Assembly (NCBI GenBank): GCA_039621445.1
Contig: CP154954.1
Span: forward strand, 46,603,847 to 46,667,846
Length of the DNA stretch: 64,000 nucleotides
Source of the DNA: Euglena gracilis
Lineage: Eukaryota; Euglenida; Euglenophyceae; Euglenales
Direction: 5' to 3'
Positions 49,004 through 62,084 of the stretch are shown here, piece by piece. Under the pieces are notes generated by a model that was given only the letters and a program-made list of their open reading frames with translations, was not told the origin of the DNA and searched no databases. The position numbers and the translations under genes are program-made. Each line of letters starts with the position of its first letter. The stretch's first letter is position 1.

Positions 49004-50507
49004 CCGAGAAGGGAAATGCTTTGGCGGTACCATGGGGAGGGGTGGGGCACGGTTTGGTTGAACCCCCCCTTGGTCATTTTGGCCAAAGGTTGCAAAGAAA
49101 TTGCGATTGCATCTTGCGTGATTGGAGCAAAAAGTTGGGTAAGGTAATTTATCGGGAGGCATCAAAAAGTTTTATGTTCCACCCGGAAGCAAGCCTTAGT
49201 GTGAGGTGGGGAGTTTGGGCCTTGTTGATAGAGGGTAATACGTCCCCCGCTATCACCGGCAACCCCAAGAAACCTAGGATGGTAAAGTTGAAGTTACGAA
49301 TGGCTAAAAGGAGGTACCCACCCACAGGGATTGAGAAATTTTTGAAGGAACGACAACTTTTGATTCAGACTAGGGTTGTTTTGGGGAACGGTGAGGAAAA
49401 AAATATGGACATTTTGGGAGACACCGGTGCCGAGGCTAACCTCATTAGGCAAGGGTTAGTGAGTGAGCACCTGATGTATTCGGCCGAACACCCCTTGAGG
49501 TTTGAAACCACTAACGGTCAAGCCTTGAGTGGTGGGGGGAGGTGCACTAATGTTGTGATGAAGTTGCAAGGGGAGGTGAGTGATAACACACCACCCACAT
49601 ATTTTGAGTACGATGTGGAATTTTATGAAGCCAATATCAAAGTGGACGTAATTCTATCATACCAATGGCTTGTACGCACAAAAATCCGAGTTTTTCCACA
49701 TCACCGTGCCTTGGTAGTGGAGGAACCGGAAGTGACATTTTTGTTCGGAGTGAGAGATCACAGGATAAAACGGCAACAAAAAGTCCCTTGCACCCTACCC
49801 CAAGGAGGGGGTGCGACAAATTTGAAAAAGTTTGGCTTTCACCTTCCGATTCAAAAGGTAAAAGCCTTGGACGAAGATTCACTCAAAAATTTGGGCAGGA
49901 AGTTGGAAACTGCAGGTGACAACCCCCTACCAATTCGCAAAATGATCATTGCAAGGGATGGGGAGGGTAGTAAAGAAACGGACTCCGAAGAGAAAGAGAT
50001 AATAATAATAAAGCTATGAGACGAAATTTTTGGAAGGTATGATGGAACCGTATTTCGGTCTAAGGAACAACCCGACCCACCCATAAGAGGACCATATGGT
50101 TATGCATTAATACCTTTGCAAGAAGGAGAACCTTTTTTCATGCACGGGGAACGAAAAGAAGCTTTGGAAAAAATCACTCAAGATTGGATCGATATGAAAT
50201 TCATCGAGCCAGCCAAAACAAAATATTCAGAATGGCTCTCACAAACATTCCCCGTGCCAAAAAGTCAGCCGATTTCCCTTGGAGGGGGTTTTTGACGCAA
50301 GGGGACCCAACAGCCAAACCAGTAGATGCAACCGCCGTCTTCCTAAAATCGAAGACATCCTGGTGAAGCATGGTGCAAAAGATGTCGCATTTTGGATATA
50401 AAACATGCCTTCCACCAACAGCCGCTTTACCCGGATCGCAGGCCTACTATAACTTGCTCCTTCCCAACAAAGGGTCTTTACCAATGGAGGGTGGATGTAA
50501 TGGGGTT
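48955..50507 (+). pseudogene. pol: Aspartic protease and start of RT, unit B1
   Basis: 354-residue frame with DTGAEANLI. It lacks a 12-bp stretch (GGAGGGTTGTGA region, near 49851) present in other units. The same TGA as in A1 precedes the RT start. Confidence 0.8.
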
Positions 50508-50748
50508 GTGGCATTGGACATGTCCCTACCTTTCAGATGAATTAGGCTGCGCCAGATAATGCACGCGTGCTGCACATTGTGATTTTTGTTTTTTATGTAC
50601 CGTCAGACCTCACGAGTTGATTGCTGGGCCCATGGGTCGTGGCCCCCTGGCGTATCTGGATCAATCGACTGACTGAAGGTTTGTACTGTGGCTGAAGTTT
50701 AAGAAATTGAAGTGTAAGTTGCCTGCCAATGGGTAGGAAAATCATTTT
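50508..50748. mobile_element. Truncated 450-bp insertion, unit B1
   Basis: Same short form as at 14073, without the second hairpin arm, fused to the next unit. Confidence 0.7.
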
Positions 50749-51094
50749 GGTGCAATTATCCACCCTTGCAACTTGATTTCAGGAAGCGCAATGGCTCATT
50801 TTCTAGTTGAGCGGTGATTCCGCGAACTTTTCCCACTGTTTTTCCCAAGCGCATGAAAGTTCTGCCTACTTGCGCATCCCCTTGGGGGTTGCCTTTTGGC
50901 CCCCTCAACCTGCCCCATCCTTTACCTACGCTTGCCTTGGCCAAAAAGGCTGTGGGGTCCCCTTAGGGGAAAGTGGGGCCTCAAAAAGCCCTTGTGGGGC
51001 CTTGGAGCCCCCTCGCGGCCCTTCGTGGCCCCTTTGGGCCCCCTTGTGACCCCTCCTTGGGGCGGGCACCGCTGGACCGCGCACAAGATGTTCA

Positions 51095-54063
51095 GTGGAC
51101 CATAGATTAACAGCCAACGAGGGGACGTTAATTTTGACACAGCCAGACCCTGAAAATTTAATGTCAGCAGATTTAACAGCTGAGTCTTCTAATCTGGCCA
51201 TAGGGGGGCCAGCCGGGCTGTTAAATCATGCAGTGTCTAACATGGAAATAAGGAGGGATGAGGAAATGGCACTAGCACTACCTGTTTTTCAGCCCCCCGT
51301 TTTTGGACCACGGCCCACCGAATCAAATTGTTAGATGATGGGGGGTGATGCTATGACTTTAGTTTGACTCTTTGGACCAGGAATTGAGCTGGAGCATAAC
51401 TAACCGGGAGAGCATAATTCCCTCCCAGGTCGTGATTGAAAATCGGCTGGAAGATTGTGAGAAGAATTTGGCTGAAAAGAATGCCAGAGCACAGGCAGAA
51501 CTTTTGCAACCCATTCCTGAAAATATGGGGAGGCGAACGGTTGAAATGTGCAGCCAGTTTGAGCACGAAAAACCAAAAAGTCAGGAGCAAATTCAGCAAT
51601 CAGTCAGTCAATTTATTTTTTGATTCCAGGATAGGGGGAGTGCTGTGGGAAAACATTGCGAACAGCCACAAACAGCTTTTGGTGATTGAAGTTAAAAGGC
51701 AGATCGAAGGAAAGTTTCATGATCTTGAGAAAAAGTTACGAGATTTTCTGGGTGGTGAACTGGCACAATTTGAGAGCCATGGAAAAGATGGCCAGATAGA
51801 ATTGTTTGCACCAGGTGGGTTGATCGAACAAGTTGGAATTTGTTCGCATTCTGTTGAGGTAATTAACTCAGATTTTCGGAAGGAAATTTTTTGCAGTTCG
51901 ACAAGCAAATCGTGAGCTCTGCTCTGGGGTGGACAGAAAAATTGCTGAAAACGCTGCTGGGCTGAAAATGGTGGGGGAGGAATCAAAATCAAGTTTTGGG
52001 ACATTGGCCCAGGAAAATCAGCAGCGATTTGACGCAACTGGAAACGAGAGCAAAGCTCTGGGGGGTAGGATCACAGCAACTGAGAAATTTCTGGGCAGCT
52101 AGGAGGTGCCTTGGGAGAAGGTGGTTGAAATGCTGGGGAAATCAGAAGCAACAATTCAACTGGATGTTTGGAGGGAAATGGCCGCCCAGGTCAGAAAAAT
52201 GATGAAATCTTTGATGGAATGAAGGATGAAAATCTGAGGCAAACCCAAAAGGAAGAACACTTTTAAAAATTGCAAACTGACATTGAAATGGAGTGAAACA
52301 GCAATTTTTCACAGTTTTGATGAACATGCAGACAGATTTTCAGTGTAAAAAGAGTTAACGGGATGGTTTGCAAAAAACCGTATCAAACTTTGCGGTTCGG
52401 GAAATTTCAGCCGAAAATGCACAGCAAACTGACCGCAAGGCTCCTGATGTGGCCCAGCCCGAGGCAACAAATCAAAAGAATTAAGGATTTTTTTGGAATT
52501 AAGAGGGTGTCACCGGCTCAATCATCTGGGATTTTCGGGATTAGGGGGTGACCACAACGATGCCATGTGAAGTCTGGGATGTAGATCTGAGCGGGTGCAG
52601 ACCATCAAGTAGTTTTCCGGGGGTGCAATTGCAAAAAATCAGGTCATTGGCATTTGTGCAATGGGGGAGGCACCCCAACGACCCGCAGTCATAAGTGTTG
52701 GTAACCCAGCGGTGCAGCATGTGTTTAGAAATTTGATTGCACCCAAATTTTCGGGGAAATCTCAGGATTGGCTGCAATTTTGTGAGGATTGGCAGGCGTT
52801 TTCAAGGAAACTGAATTCTGCAGGGGGGGAAGTGAGTGAAGATTTTAAAGTTGCTCTGTTGGAGGATTGTCTTGACGAAACGAGCAAAAAAATTCTGAAG
52901 CTCCATCTCAATTAAGGGGAGATAAATTTTAATGCCGTTTAGGGTCACCTGGAAATGACATTTTCAGGGAATCAGGAAGGTGGGGCAAAACAAAGTTGGC
53001 AGCAGGTGAGCCTTTTTAATATGGGCAAAGTAGCCCTTGAGGACTGGCTTGAGTTTCAGGCAAAGTTCAATATGGCCAAGTGCAAGGTTAAGGATGTCGG
53101 GAAGGGGGAAGCAAAACGACATTTGTTGCAGAAACTTCCCTCATTCATCCTAAAAAGGGTTTCATATGAGAGGAAAAGGAGGCTGAATAATCAGCCACCC
53201 TTACGCCTAACGGTGCCAGTGAATAGGATTCAGAAATGGTTTCGGACAGCTTGGGGAGAATGCTTGGGAAAAGACCCACAAAAGTGTCGGAAATTCACGA
53301 GGGGCAATTCGAAGTCATTTTCCCTGACATTTCTGCCTATGAAAAAGTCAAAAGTTTTTATGGCAAAGAGTTTGACGATTCAATCGTTTTGTTCAGGTTC
53401 AGGAAATTGAACTAATTTCGACCACCGAGGATATTTTCAACCTCGTGAAAACAAAGTGAACACTCAGAAACAAAAATGAAGCCTTGCAAAGTTGTTTTTC
53501 ATCCCCAGGCTATCAAGGGTTTAGGCGTTCAAGATCGGTTGGCGCTGAAAGTCGACGGGGAGACAATCGGGGAGCCGGAAGGGTATACCCCGGGTAGGGC
53601 AACGAAACCTCCCCCAACCAGAAGCAAATCGCAAATCAGCGAAACAGCATAACCTGATCAATCTGTTGCGTTATAATCTTCAAATGTGCAGACATCAAGC
53701 ACTTCTTCAAGGCTGACAACGGTGGAGAACCCACCCAATGGGCAAAGACCGGTGGTGGGGGGGGCACAATGGATCCCACCCCCGTCACAATCAACAACGC
53801 CCTATTTTGCTAGACAAGCCCGGTGGAACAGAAACAATTTTCAGCCGTATGACAAAGGCAGCCAAGTGAAAGGAGGGAACAATTCCCAGGGATATGGGGA
53901 AAATAACACCCAGTGGTATGGAGGGAACCAACAGGGGTACAAGGGGAAGGGTGGTAAGGGCAGGGGGAGACAGAAGGTTATGACCAGAATTTCAGTGTCA
54001 AAGGGGGGAATGGCAAGAACAATAACCCTACACCAACGATCCCCACCCCATGTACGCCTTTAG
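51095..54063 (+). pseudogene. gag: Gag, unit B2
   Basis: Long coiled-coil frame 51436-51915 (FHDLEKKLRDFLGGELAQF). Capsid 52661-52915, now ending at a TAA (CAATTAAGG), and 52955-53410. Gly/Gln-rich part 53686-54063. Confidence 0.75.
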
Positions 54064-54068
54064 GGATG

Positions 54069-54185
54069 CTGTGGAAAAAGTAAAAAAAAAAAAAAAACAA
54101 AAAAAAAAAAAAAAAAAGAAACAAAAAAAAAAAAAAAAAAAAAAGAAAACAAAACACACCCCCCCACAAAAAAAAAAAAAAAAAC
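54069..54185. repeat. A-rich low-complexity tract
   Basis: About 115 bp of A runs broken by single C and G, plus one C run. In A3 the same place (near 23880-23920) has about 40 bp of ordinary sequence. No other unit has it. Confidence 0.85.
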
Positions 54186-54457
54186 AGTGAAACCCCCAAC
54201 CCAGCTTCTAAACCCGACCCTTCCACCCATAAACACCAAACCACGGACAATCGAACCACAAACCAAATGACCGGGAGCGGAGCTTGGAGTGAAGACAAAT
54301 TGGCTGGCCGAGGCCAGCGTGATGGAGTGAGGGAGCGGGAAGCCAAGACCCCCCGGAGCCAAGGAGAGCAGGCACGGCGAGGAGGCGGGCGAAGGAGGTA
54401 TGAAGGGGAAGCGAATCCCCTCCCATTCCTTTCGCGTGCACATCCCTCCCAATTCCA

Positions 54458-55312
54458 CATGCCAATACAAAACTATCATGATTGTTTGAGTGGGAATAGG
54501 TGGGCCTCAAACAAAAAGTTGGCCAGAAACTTTCCCAGGGAATTGGACCTTTATTCTGTGAGTCATTTAGTGGAAAATTGGTTGCAGGAAAAGCGTTATG
54601 AGGCGATTTCAGTGGACATCAACCCAGGTTTTCACCGAACCCATCCCGTGGACATACCTACCGTGGGAGTATCGAGCATACCCCCCTGGAAACTCTGAGT
54701 TCATAACGGCATTTGTGCCTTGCACGGGGTACAGCCGTGCTAAGAGGTGGGAGAAAGAAATTTGGAGTGGCAGACCAACTTGTGACAATAACTTTGTTAA
54801 TCGTGGAATGTTTTCAGCCCAAAACATGGTGGATTGAAAATCCCCGAACGGGAGTTTTGCCAGAAAGGCATTGTGTGCAACACTTGAATTTTATCGATGT
54901 GGATTATTGTCAATGTTCTGACTGGGGAGACCAAAAACCCACTCGGATTTGGGGGAGTGAAAATATGTTGAGTTTGAGAACAAACTTTGTGATGGGAAAA
55001 ACCTGCCCGCATTTGATTGTGAGGGAAGGGGGTGGTTTGGTTCACAAAGAACAATTTGGAGGAAACGGAATGAGGGTGAGCATTCAACAAAAATGGGGGC
55101 CACCTGAAAAATTGGTTGAGTACCTTCTTTCGGTCCTTGATTTTAAGAAGAAAAGATTTTCCTTCAGGTGTGAGGATTACGCCGTTCGAAACTCATTTGT
55201 CCAAATGATCGAGGAGAATTTTCAAATAAGGGCCGAGAGGAGAATCTTCAAAGAAGGGCCGAGGTGGATTTTTTTGCTTCTACCCAAAATTCCCAGGGCA
55301 CATCATGTTTGA
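54458..55312 (+). pseudogene. C5-cytosine DNA methyltransferase, unit B2, broken
   Basis: As in A3: LDLYSVSHLV at motif I (glycine lost), WWIENPRTGVL at motif VI. Confidence 0.85.
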
Positions 55313-56872
55313 CCGAGAAGGGAAATGCTTTGGCGGTAACATGGGGAGGGGTGGGGCACGGTTTGGTTGAACCCCCCCTTGGTCATTTTGGCCAAAGGTT
55401 GCAAGGAAATTGCGATTGCATCTTACGTGATTGGAGCAAAGGTTGAGTAAGGCAATTTATCGGGAGGCATCAAAAAGTTTATTTTCCACCCAGAAGCAAG
55501 CTTTTTGAGGTGGATTGGAAACCAATGGGGGGTGTTAGGTGGGGAGTTTGGGCCTTGTTGATAGAGGGTAATAAGTCCCCCGCTATCACCGGCAACCCCA
55601 AGGAACCTAGGGTGGTACAGTTGAAGTTACGAATGGCTAAAAGGAGGTACCCACCCACAGGGATTGAGAAATTTTTGAAGGACCGACAACTTTCGATTCG
55701 GACAAGGGTTGTTTTGGGGAACGGTGAGGAAAAAAATATGGACATTTTGGGAGACACCGGTGCCGAGGCTAACCTCATTAGGCAAGGGTTAGTGAGTGTG
55801 CACCTGATGTTTTCGGCCGAACACCCCTTGAGGTTTGAAACCACTAACGGTCAAGCCTTGAGTGGTGGGGGGAGGTGCACTAATGTTGTGATGAAGTTGC
55901 AAGGGGAGGTGAGTGATAACACACCACCCACATATTTTGAGTACGATGTGGAATTTTATGAAGCCAATATCAAAGTGGACGTAATTCTATCATACCAATG
56001 GCTTGTACGCACAAAAATCGGAGTTTTTCCACATCACCGTGCCTTGGTAGTGGAGGAACCGGAATTGACATTTTTGTTCGGAGTGAGAGAGCACAGGAGA
56101 AAACGGCAACAAAAAGTCCCTTGCACCCTACCCCAAGGAGGGGGTGTGACAAATTTGAAAAAGTTTGGCTTTCACCTTCCGATGGAGGGTTGTGATCAAA
56201 GGGTAAAAGCCTTGGACGAAGATTCACTCAAAAATTTGGGCAGGAAGTTGGAAACTGCAAGTGAAAACCCCCTACCAATTCGCAAAATGATCATTGCAAG
56301 GGAGGGGGAGGGTAGTAAAGAAACGGAATCCGAAGAGGAGGAGATAATAATAATGCTAAGAGACGAAATTTTTGGAAGGTATGATGGAACCGTATTTCGG
56401 TCTAAGGAACAACCCGACCCACCCGTAAGAGGACCATATGGTTATGCATTCATACCTTTGCAAGAAGGAGCGCGGCCTACCCGACAAAAACTATTTTTCA
56501 TGCACGGGGAACGAAAAGAAGCTTTATAAAAAATCACTCAAGATTGGACCGATATGAAATTCATCGAGCCAGCCACAACAAAACATTCAGAACGGCTCTC
56601 ACAAACATTCCCCGTGCCCAAAAAGTCAGCCGATTTTCCTGGGAGGGGGTTGTTGACACGAGGGGACCCAACAGCCAATCCAGTAGATGCAACCACCGCC
56701 TTCCGAAAATCGAAGACATCCTGGTGAAGCATTGTGCAAACCAGACGTTCTCATTTTTGGATTTAAAACAAGCCTTCCACCAACAGCCGCCTTACCCGGA
56801 TAGCTGGCCTACTATAACTTGCTCCTTCACACCAAAGGGTTTTTACCAATGGAGGGTGAATGTAATGGGGTT
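55264..56872 (+). pseudogene. pol: Aspartic protease and RT N-terminal half, unit B2
   Basis: The longest forward protease-RT frame (55510-56529, 339 residues). It has an intact DTGAEANLI and runs straight into RGPYGYAFIPL and HGERKEAL before a TAA. RT motif A is at 56544-56872. Confidence 0.8.
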
Positions 56873-57322
56873 CTGGCATTGGACATGTCCCTACCTTTCA
56901 GATGAATTAGGCTTCGCCAGGTAATGCACGCGTGCTGGTCATTTTTTTTCTGTACAGTCAGACCTCATGAGTTGATTGCTGGGCCCATGGGTCGTAGCCC
57001 CCTGGCGTATATCAGGATCATGGGACTGACTGAAGGTTTGGATATTTGAGTTTTTTGCTGTGGCTGAAGTTTGAAGAATTGAAGTAGAAGTTCAATTCTT
57101 CAAACTTCAGCCACAGCAAAAAACTCAAATATCCAAACCTTCAGTCAGTCCCATGAGTTGCCAATGGGTGGGAATCGAAGGCCCAAGGCGGAAGGCGAAG
57201 CAAAGGTATCACAAAACCCAAGGCGAAGCCGAAGTCAGCCAAACAGGGGGCCCGGAGTCGGGCAGCTAAAAATGTGTGAATTGCGAAGATAGCCCCCTCC
57301 CAGGCGACGCCCCGGTTTTACA
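56873..57322. mobile_element. 450-bp insertion in RT, unit B2
   Basis: Flanked by GGGTT at 56868-56872 and 57323-57327. It contains the 65-bp perfect hairpin at 57019-57155, unchanged from A3. Confidence 0.75.
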
Positions 57323-58291
57323 GGGTTAACTAACGCCTCACAACAAATACAACAAATGATGGATGACCGTTCAGCACCTGTAAGGATTATTGCCACCCCA
57401 TACATTGATTACATTTTGGTAAGGACTACTTTCGGGGAGGGGGAGGATGTCCTCGAGGCAAACAAAAGGGTTTTGTGTATGGTTTTGGATTTACTCACCG
57501 AGGAAATTTTTGTAGTGGACTCCAAAAAAGCGAAACTATTCATCAAGGAAGTGGAACTTTGTGGCCAGATTTTTGGGGCATGGCACGCGTTGGCCGGCCC
57601 CCGGCAAATTACGCGCCATTGAAAAATGGGAGTGTACCTACAACCTTAACGGCATTAAGGGCTTTCCTTGGCTTCACAAATTATTACAACACCTACATAC
57701 ACATGGATGCTCAAGTGGCGGCACCTTTGCAAGATAGTTTAAAGGTGTCTCAGGAGGAAGGCAAGAAAGGGAGCAAAAAAAATGCGTTGAATTCGGGGAG
57801 GTTGCACACAAAGCATTTGAACAGTTAAAGAAGTGGTTTTTTTCCGGATTAATTCTTCAAAGGGTAGACCCCCATGGACCCTTTGCTTTGAGAGTTGATG
57901 CGAGTGGGTATGCCGTAGGACAAACTTTGGAACAACTCAAAGAAGGAAACGGCACCCCCCACCCCAAGATACTTTGGAGAAAAAAACGGTGCTTGTTGCT
58001 TTTATGTCCCGAAAACTCACCGCGGGGCAAAGAAAATGGACCCCCCTGCACCTGGAGACATATGCCATAATTTTGGCACTCCAAAAGTGGGAGAGTTGGA
58101 TCGGTCTGCAACCCGTTTTGGTGTTGACCGATAACCAAAGTTTTGGGGCATGGGCAAAGGAAATGCTCGACACCCCAAGTGGACCGGTGGGGAGGAGGGC
58201 ACGATGGCACCAAATTTTCTCAAAATGCGACTTGAAAGTGGGGTACATTCCGGGGAAGGAAAACACTATCGCCGGCATTTTAATTCGGTGA
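57323..58291 (+). pseudogene. pol: RT C-terminal half and RNase H, unit B2
   Basis: YIDYILV at motif C, RVDASGYAVGQTLEQ, AFMSRKLTAGQ, LTDNQSFGAW and ENTIAGIL, with the same defects as A3. Confidence 0.8.
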
Positions 58292-59063
58292 GCGCACCCC
58301 GAGTCGCACGCTTTAAGGGACATTAGTAAACACGGATCGGCTGAGGATAAGAGGGAAATGGAGGAGCTCATAAGAGAGGAGAGTGAAGATGAGAAAAATT
58401 GCTTGTTGGTCAAGTTGAAAAATCAGCCCATCGCTCGTAACATGTGGATAGGGGGGGGGGTAACCCGCAGTGGAAAAGAGGTGGCACCCAATTTTGTGGA
58501 TGATGCATCAGGGAGGGGTACCGACAGTGTAGAGAGTCCGGGAGGAATAAGCACCACCGAAGACGCTCACTGACAAGGGCCTAGGGATTTTTGGTTCGAA
58601 AAACGGTAAGAGAAGAGTTACCTTTTGGGATGGAGTGGTCCCTGCGGAAAATTTGGTGACTAGCCCAAAACTTCCGACTAATGAGTTACCGAGGGGGAGG
58701 GACGGAGAAGGTGTGGCCAACTCCAAGTGCAACCCCCAAGCTAACAAAATGAGTTTGGGAGAGAGATTGGGTAGTAACGTGTACCGAATGATCTACTTGG
58801 AAGGAAATTTGGCTAGCAACTCAAAATGACGGTGAGTGGCCAAATGGTGTGAAATTTCACAAAGACCGTAAAAAAATATGTTTTTTGAGGAGAGGTTGTG
58901 TGTTCCACTTTCTTTTCAAGAATTAATTGTGCAAGAAGTCCATGAATTCTTGGGACATGTTGGTCCCGAAAAAGTGTGGAATTTAATCATTTTGCGGTAC
59001 GCGTGGGCTGATGAAAAAAGGGCACTTGTTTTCAACGAAAGCTGTTCCAAAAATTGTGTCACG
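58292..59063 (+). pseudogene. pol: Linker and integrase finger half, unit B2
   Basis: Same as 28023-28795. Integrase MFFEERLCVP at 58878, cut at the LTR start 59064 after CACG. Confidence 0.8.
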
Positions 59064-60153
59064 TGTTTCACACCCGTGCTGCCATGTCCCCCGGCAGCAC
59101 TGGGGTGAAGCGGAAACCCCCGCCCCGGGCCAGTTTCCGGCGTAGGATCGTTTTTTGGCTCCTCGAGACGACTTGTGTCGGAAATTTCTTCCCATTCTGG
59201 CCCCCCCTGTGGCCGAAACTGGGCCATCATTTCCAAGGAGGAACTTCCCAGTGGACCCTCCCCGACCCCTGAGGGGGGTGTCACTGGGATCTCCAAGGGG
59301 GGTGCCTTTGGGGTTTCAACCCCTCCCTGCTCAGCTGAACCAGTGAGAGCCAACACCCCCCCCTGGGTGTCATTTCTCACAGTTTCTGGGCCAAAAAGGG
59401 GGTTTTGGGGTGAAAAATGGCCTGTGGTTGCCTGAGTTGAGGAGTCCCTCCCCCCTGCCCCTTTTCCCACAGATGAGGTGGGGGGAAGACAAACCTCACC
59501 TTCTTCAAATGACTGATTGTTTTGTTGATCTTCCATTTGCAATTGAAATTCCAAATTCAATACTTGATTGTAATTGAATTGCCACAAAAAGTACAATGGT
59601 GCAACCGGTAAAGAGGAAAACCCTGTGAAAAGAAAGTGATTTTGATGCCCTTGATGGGCAGTTAAATTTAGGATTGAGTGCGCTGATTCCTAAGCGCTCT
59701 CAAATCCCAAATCCTTGCCCATTGCATCAAAATCAACCAACCCAGGTCAAAATCAAGGTTCCCCCCCTTGATTTTGATAAATTATGCTGAATTCCATCAT
59801 TATTGAGCTTTGCAAATCCCTACAAAAGCTCCAGGAACTCAGGCGCCAATCTCAGAAAAATCTGTTCCAACCGCCTGCAAGCGCTCTCACCAAATCCAAC
59901 ATTTTCCCTTAAAACCAAAGGAAAAATGCATAAAAAGCTTAAAAATATGCTAAATGGACCCAAAATGACCATTTGGGAATACCTAGCGTCACTCAATCTC
60001 TCTCCTTGCACAACCAAACCATGGGCGCCCTAGGAGAGGGAATTTTAATGGAAATCTTTAGAAAGCCTTAAAATTAGAGCTAAACTGCCCTTAAAAAGGC
60101 CTTCTAAAGAGGAAAAACTCCGCCGCCCGGCGGTCGACCTCAAAAGGTCGTCA
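59064..60153 (-). repeat. 3' LTR of the second copy
   Basis: 1090 bp. Contains the longest LTR-borne Gag-like frame in the window (about 59596 down to the LTR edge; starts MYFLWQ). Confidence 0.9.
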
Positions 60154-60344
60154 CTCCCCCCATTGCGACGAAAGTCGGGGGTTTCACCCCCCCCCTCCTT
60201 CTCGCTTTCCTTGGGATGGGAATGAAAGACACTTTGAATTTTTGCAACGCAATTTGGACAACATTGTTCGGCAACGTGCATAGGTGGTGGCGTAACGGTG
60301 AGGAGGAATCTATAACCCATAGATCCCGTTCCACCACACCGAGC

Positions 60345-60895
60345 AACCCCCCCCCACGGTTCTCACCACCGTGAAGGAAATGGGGGCCCAACACCACTCA
60401 AAAAAATCCTTTCTTGAATGGATAAAAATCAGCCCCCCCCCCACGGTATTCCCAACCGTGAAGGGGATGGAGGGTCCATTATCACCAAAAATCCTTTCGG
60501 TGATAGATGAAAATCAGCCCCCCCCCCCCCGAGGGGAAGGCCTTGGGGAAAAACCCCCCCCCCCCCCCGCTGAGAGTAGGGCTTGCATTTCCCCCCCCCC
60601 CCCCCCCCGAGGGGAAAGACTTGGGGAAATGATTCTCCCCCCCCGGTGAGAGGAGGGCTTGACTTGCCCCCCCCCGAGGGGGAAGACTTGGGGAAATGAT
60701 TGCCCCCCCCTGGCGAGAGGTGGGCTTGACTTGCCCCCACCCCCCCGAGGGGAAAGCCTTGGGCAACCGCCCCCCCCCCCAGGCAAAGGGAGGGCTTGCC
60801 TTCCCCCCCCCCCCCGCTGGCTGGGAGGTTGAAAAAGACAATTCATTACCTTTTTTTTTTAGAAGAAATAACATAGCCCCCCCCCCCCCGATCAA
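60345..60895 (-). repeat. G-tract tandem array, second copy
   Basis: Counterpart of 30050-30625. Several C runs are longer (up to about 18) and others shorter, with identical spacers. Confidence 0.85.
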
Positions 60896-60907
60896 GCCGA
60901 CCGGGGT

Positions 60908-62084
60908 TTCGGGCTCCACTTGCCCAAAGGTGGGGGGTATGATTGTACAACCCAATCAAACCGATTGGAGAAAAGGACTCCCCCACGACTGTCACCGACC
61001 CGTGAGCAGGGAGAAATGAAAAATTACAGATGCCTCTTTCTTGAAAACAGGTGCGAAAACAGGTGTAGTGGTCAGAGCGAGTTGCAAACGGCAGACGGCA
61101 AAGTTACCATCTCCGCATGTTCATACATCAACTCCACCTCCTCGTCCATCAATACCAAAAATCAGCTGCTTCAGCCTTGTTGATGGACCTGAGTAGACAG
61201 ACGAAACGGGACCACACCAAAAATACAACCAAAATCCCAATAATACAACAATACACCATCACCAATGGATAAATTCAACACCATGACGGTGGACGGGCAA
61301 TAATGCCCCCAAGTGGTGATGGTCGCCAAAGCCATGGACTCGACAATTTTTGTTGTTGTTCAAGTCGATGGGCTTCGGCGTCTTCCTTGGGTGCCGGTTT
61401 GCCTTCCCTTAGTGTGGTGGCAAACCATGCACACCGAAAATTTAGCAATGTGGCTTAGCCCAGCCAAACCGACGGGGCAACCTCAAAGCCACATTGTTAT
61501 TAACCCCCCCTCCAATACTTGGAGAAGGTTGTCAAAAGAACAAACCCTCGGTTGTGCTTCCGGTGGTTTGTCCTCTTTAAGAATTTTTGGTGAAACTTCC
61601 AAACCGGAATCCACCCACAACAACATAAACAAAACGGGTGGCAATCATGCACTCATTCAACGTTTCGCTTTTGTTGTTGTTGGCAATCTCCCTTCCCGTT
61701 CCAGGGTGGGATCCTTTGTTTGGAAATCACCCACCCGTGCAAAAAATAAGATCCCGGGCTAGTTTCCGCCTAGCCACGAGAATCTTTCGTTCACCCGTGA
61801 AATCCTTTCACGGGAGTTCAATGGAAAATGACAGAAAAATCAACGGGGCAATGAAATATCCTCGATTGCCCACACCATTCTCACCCAAACCAGGGTGTGG
61901 TGGTGTTTGAAGATTTCAGGGAGAAATAAAAAATGAAATCAATGACGAGGAAACTCCCGTCATTTTCCCAGGGCCTCAGCCCTGTGATGGTGTCCACCTG
62001 CATCTGTGAAGGGGCATAGAGTGGGACCTCCCCCTCCCCAGGCAACCACCCCAGGCCCTTTTCACCTCTCCTTTCCCCCTTTTC
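60908..62084 (-). other. 3' untranslated region, second copy
   Basis: Near-identical to 30626-31802. No coding evidence on the element strand. Confidence 0.6.

Larger units (their letters stand above)
44514..50748 (+). mobile_element. Array unit B1 of the decayed forward element
   Basis: Carries A1-type variants along its whole length, so it is the unrecombined counterpart of A1. Distance to the next unit is 6234 bp. Confidence 0.85.
50749..59063 (+). mobile_element. Array unit B2 of the forward element, interrupted at its integrase
   Basis: Counterpart of A3, with the same private variants, hairpin and nested minus-strand element. Confidence 0.85.

Noticed and set aside
54085-54460. Minus-strand frame with long Phe-rich segment (160 residues)
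   Set aside because: It is the translation of the A-rich tract in reverse, not a membrane protein.
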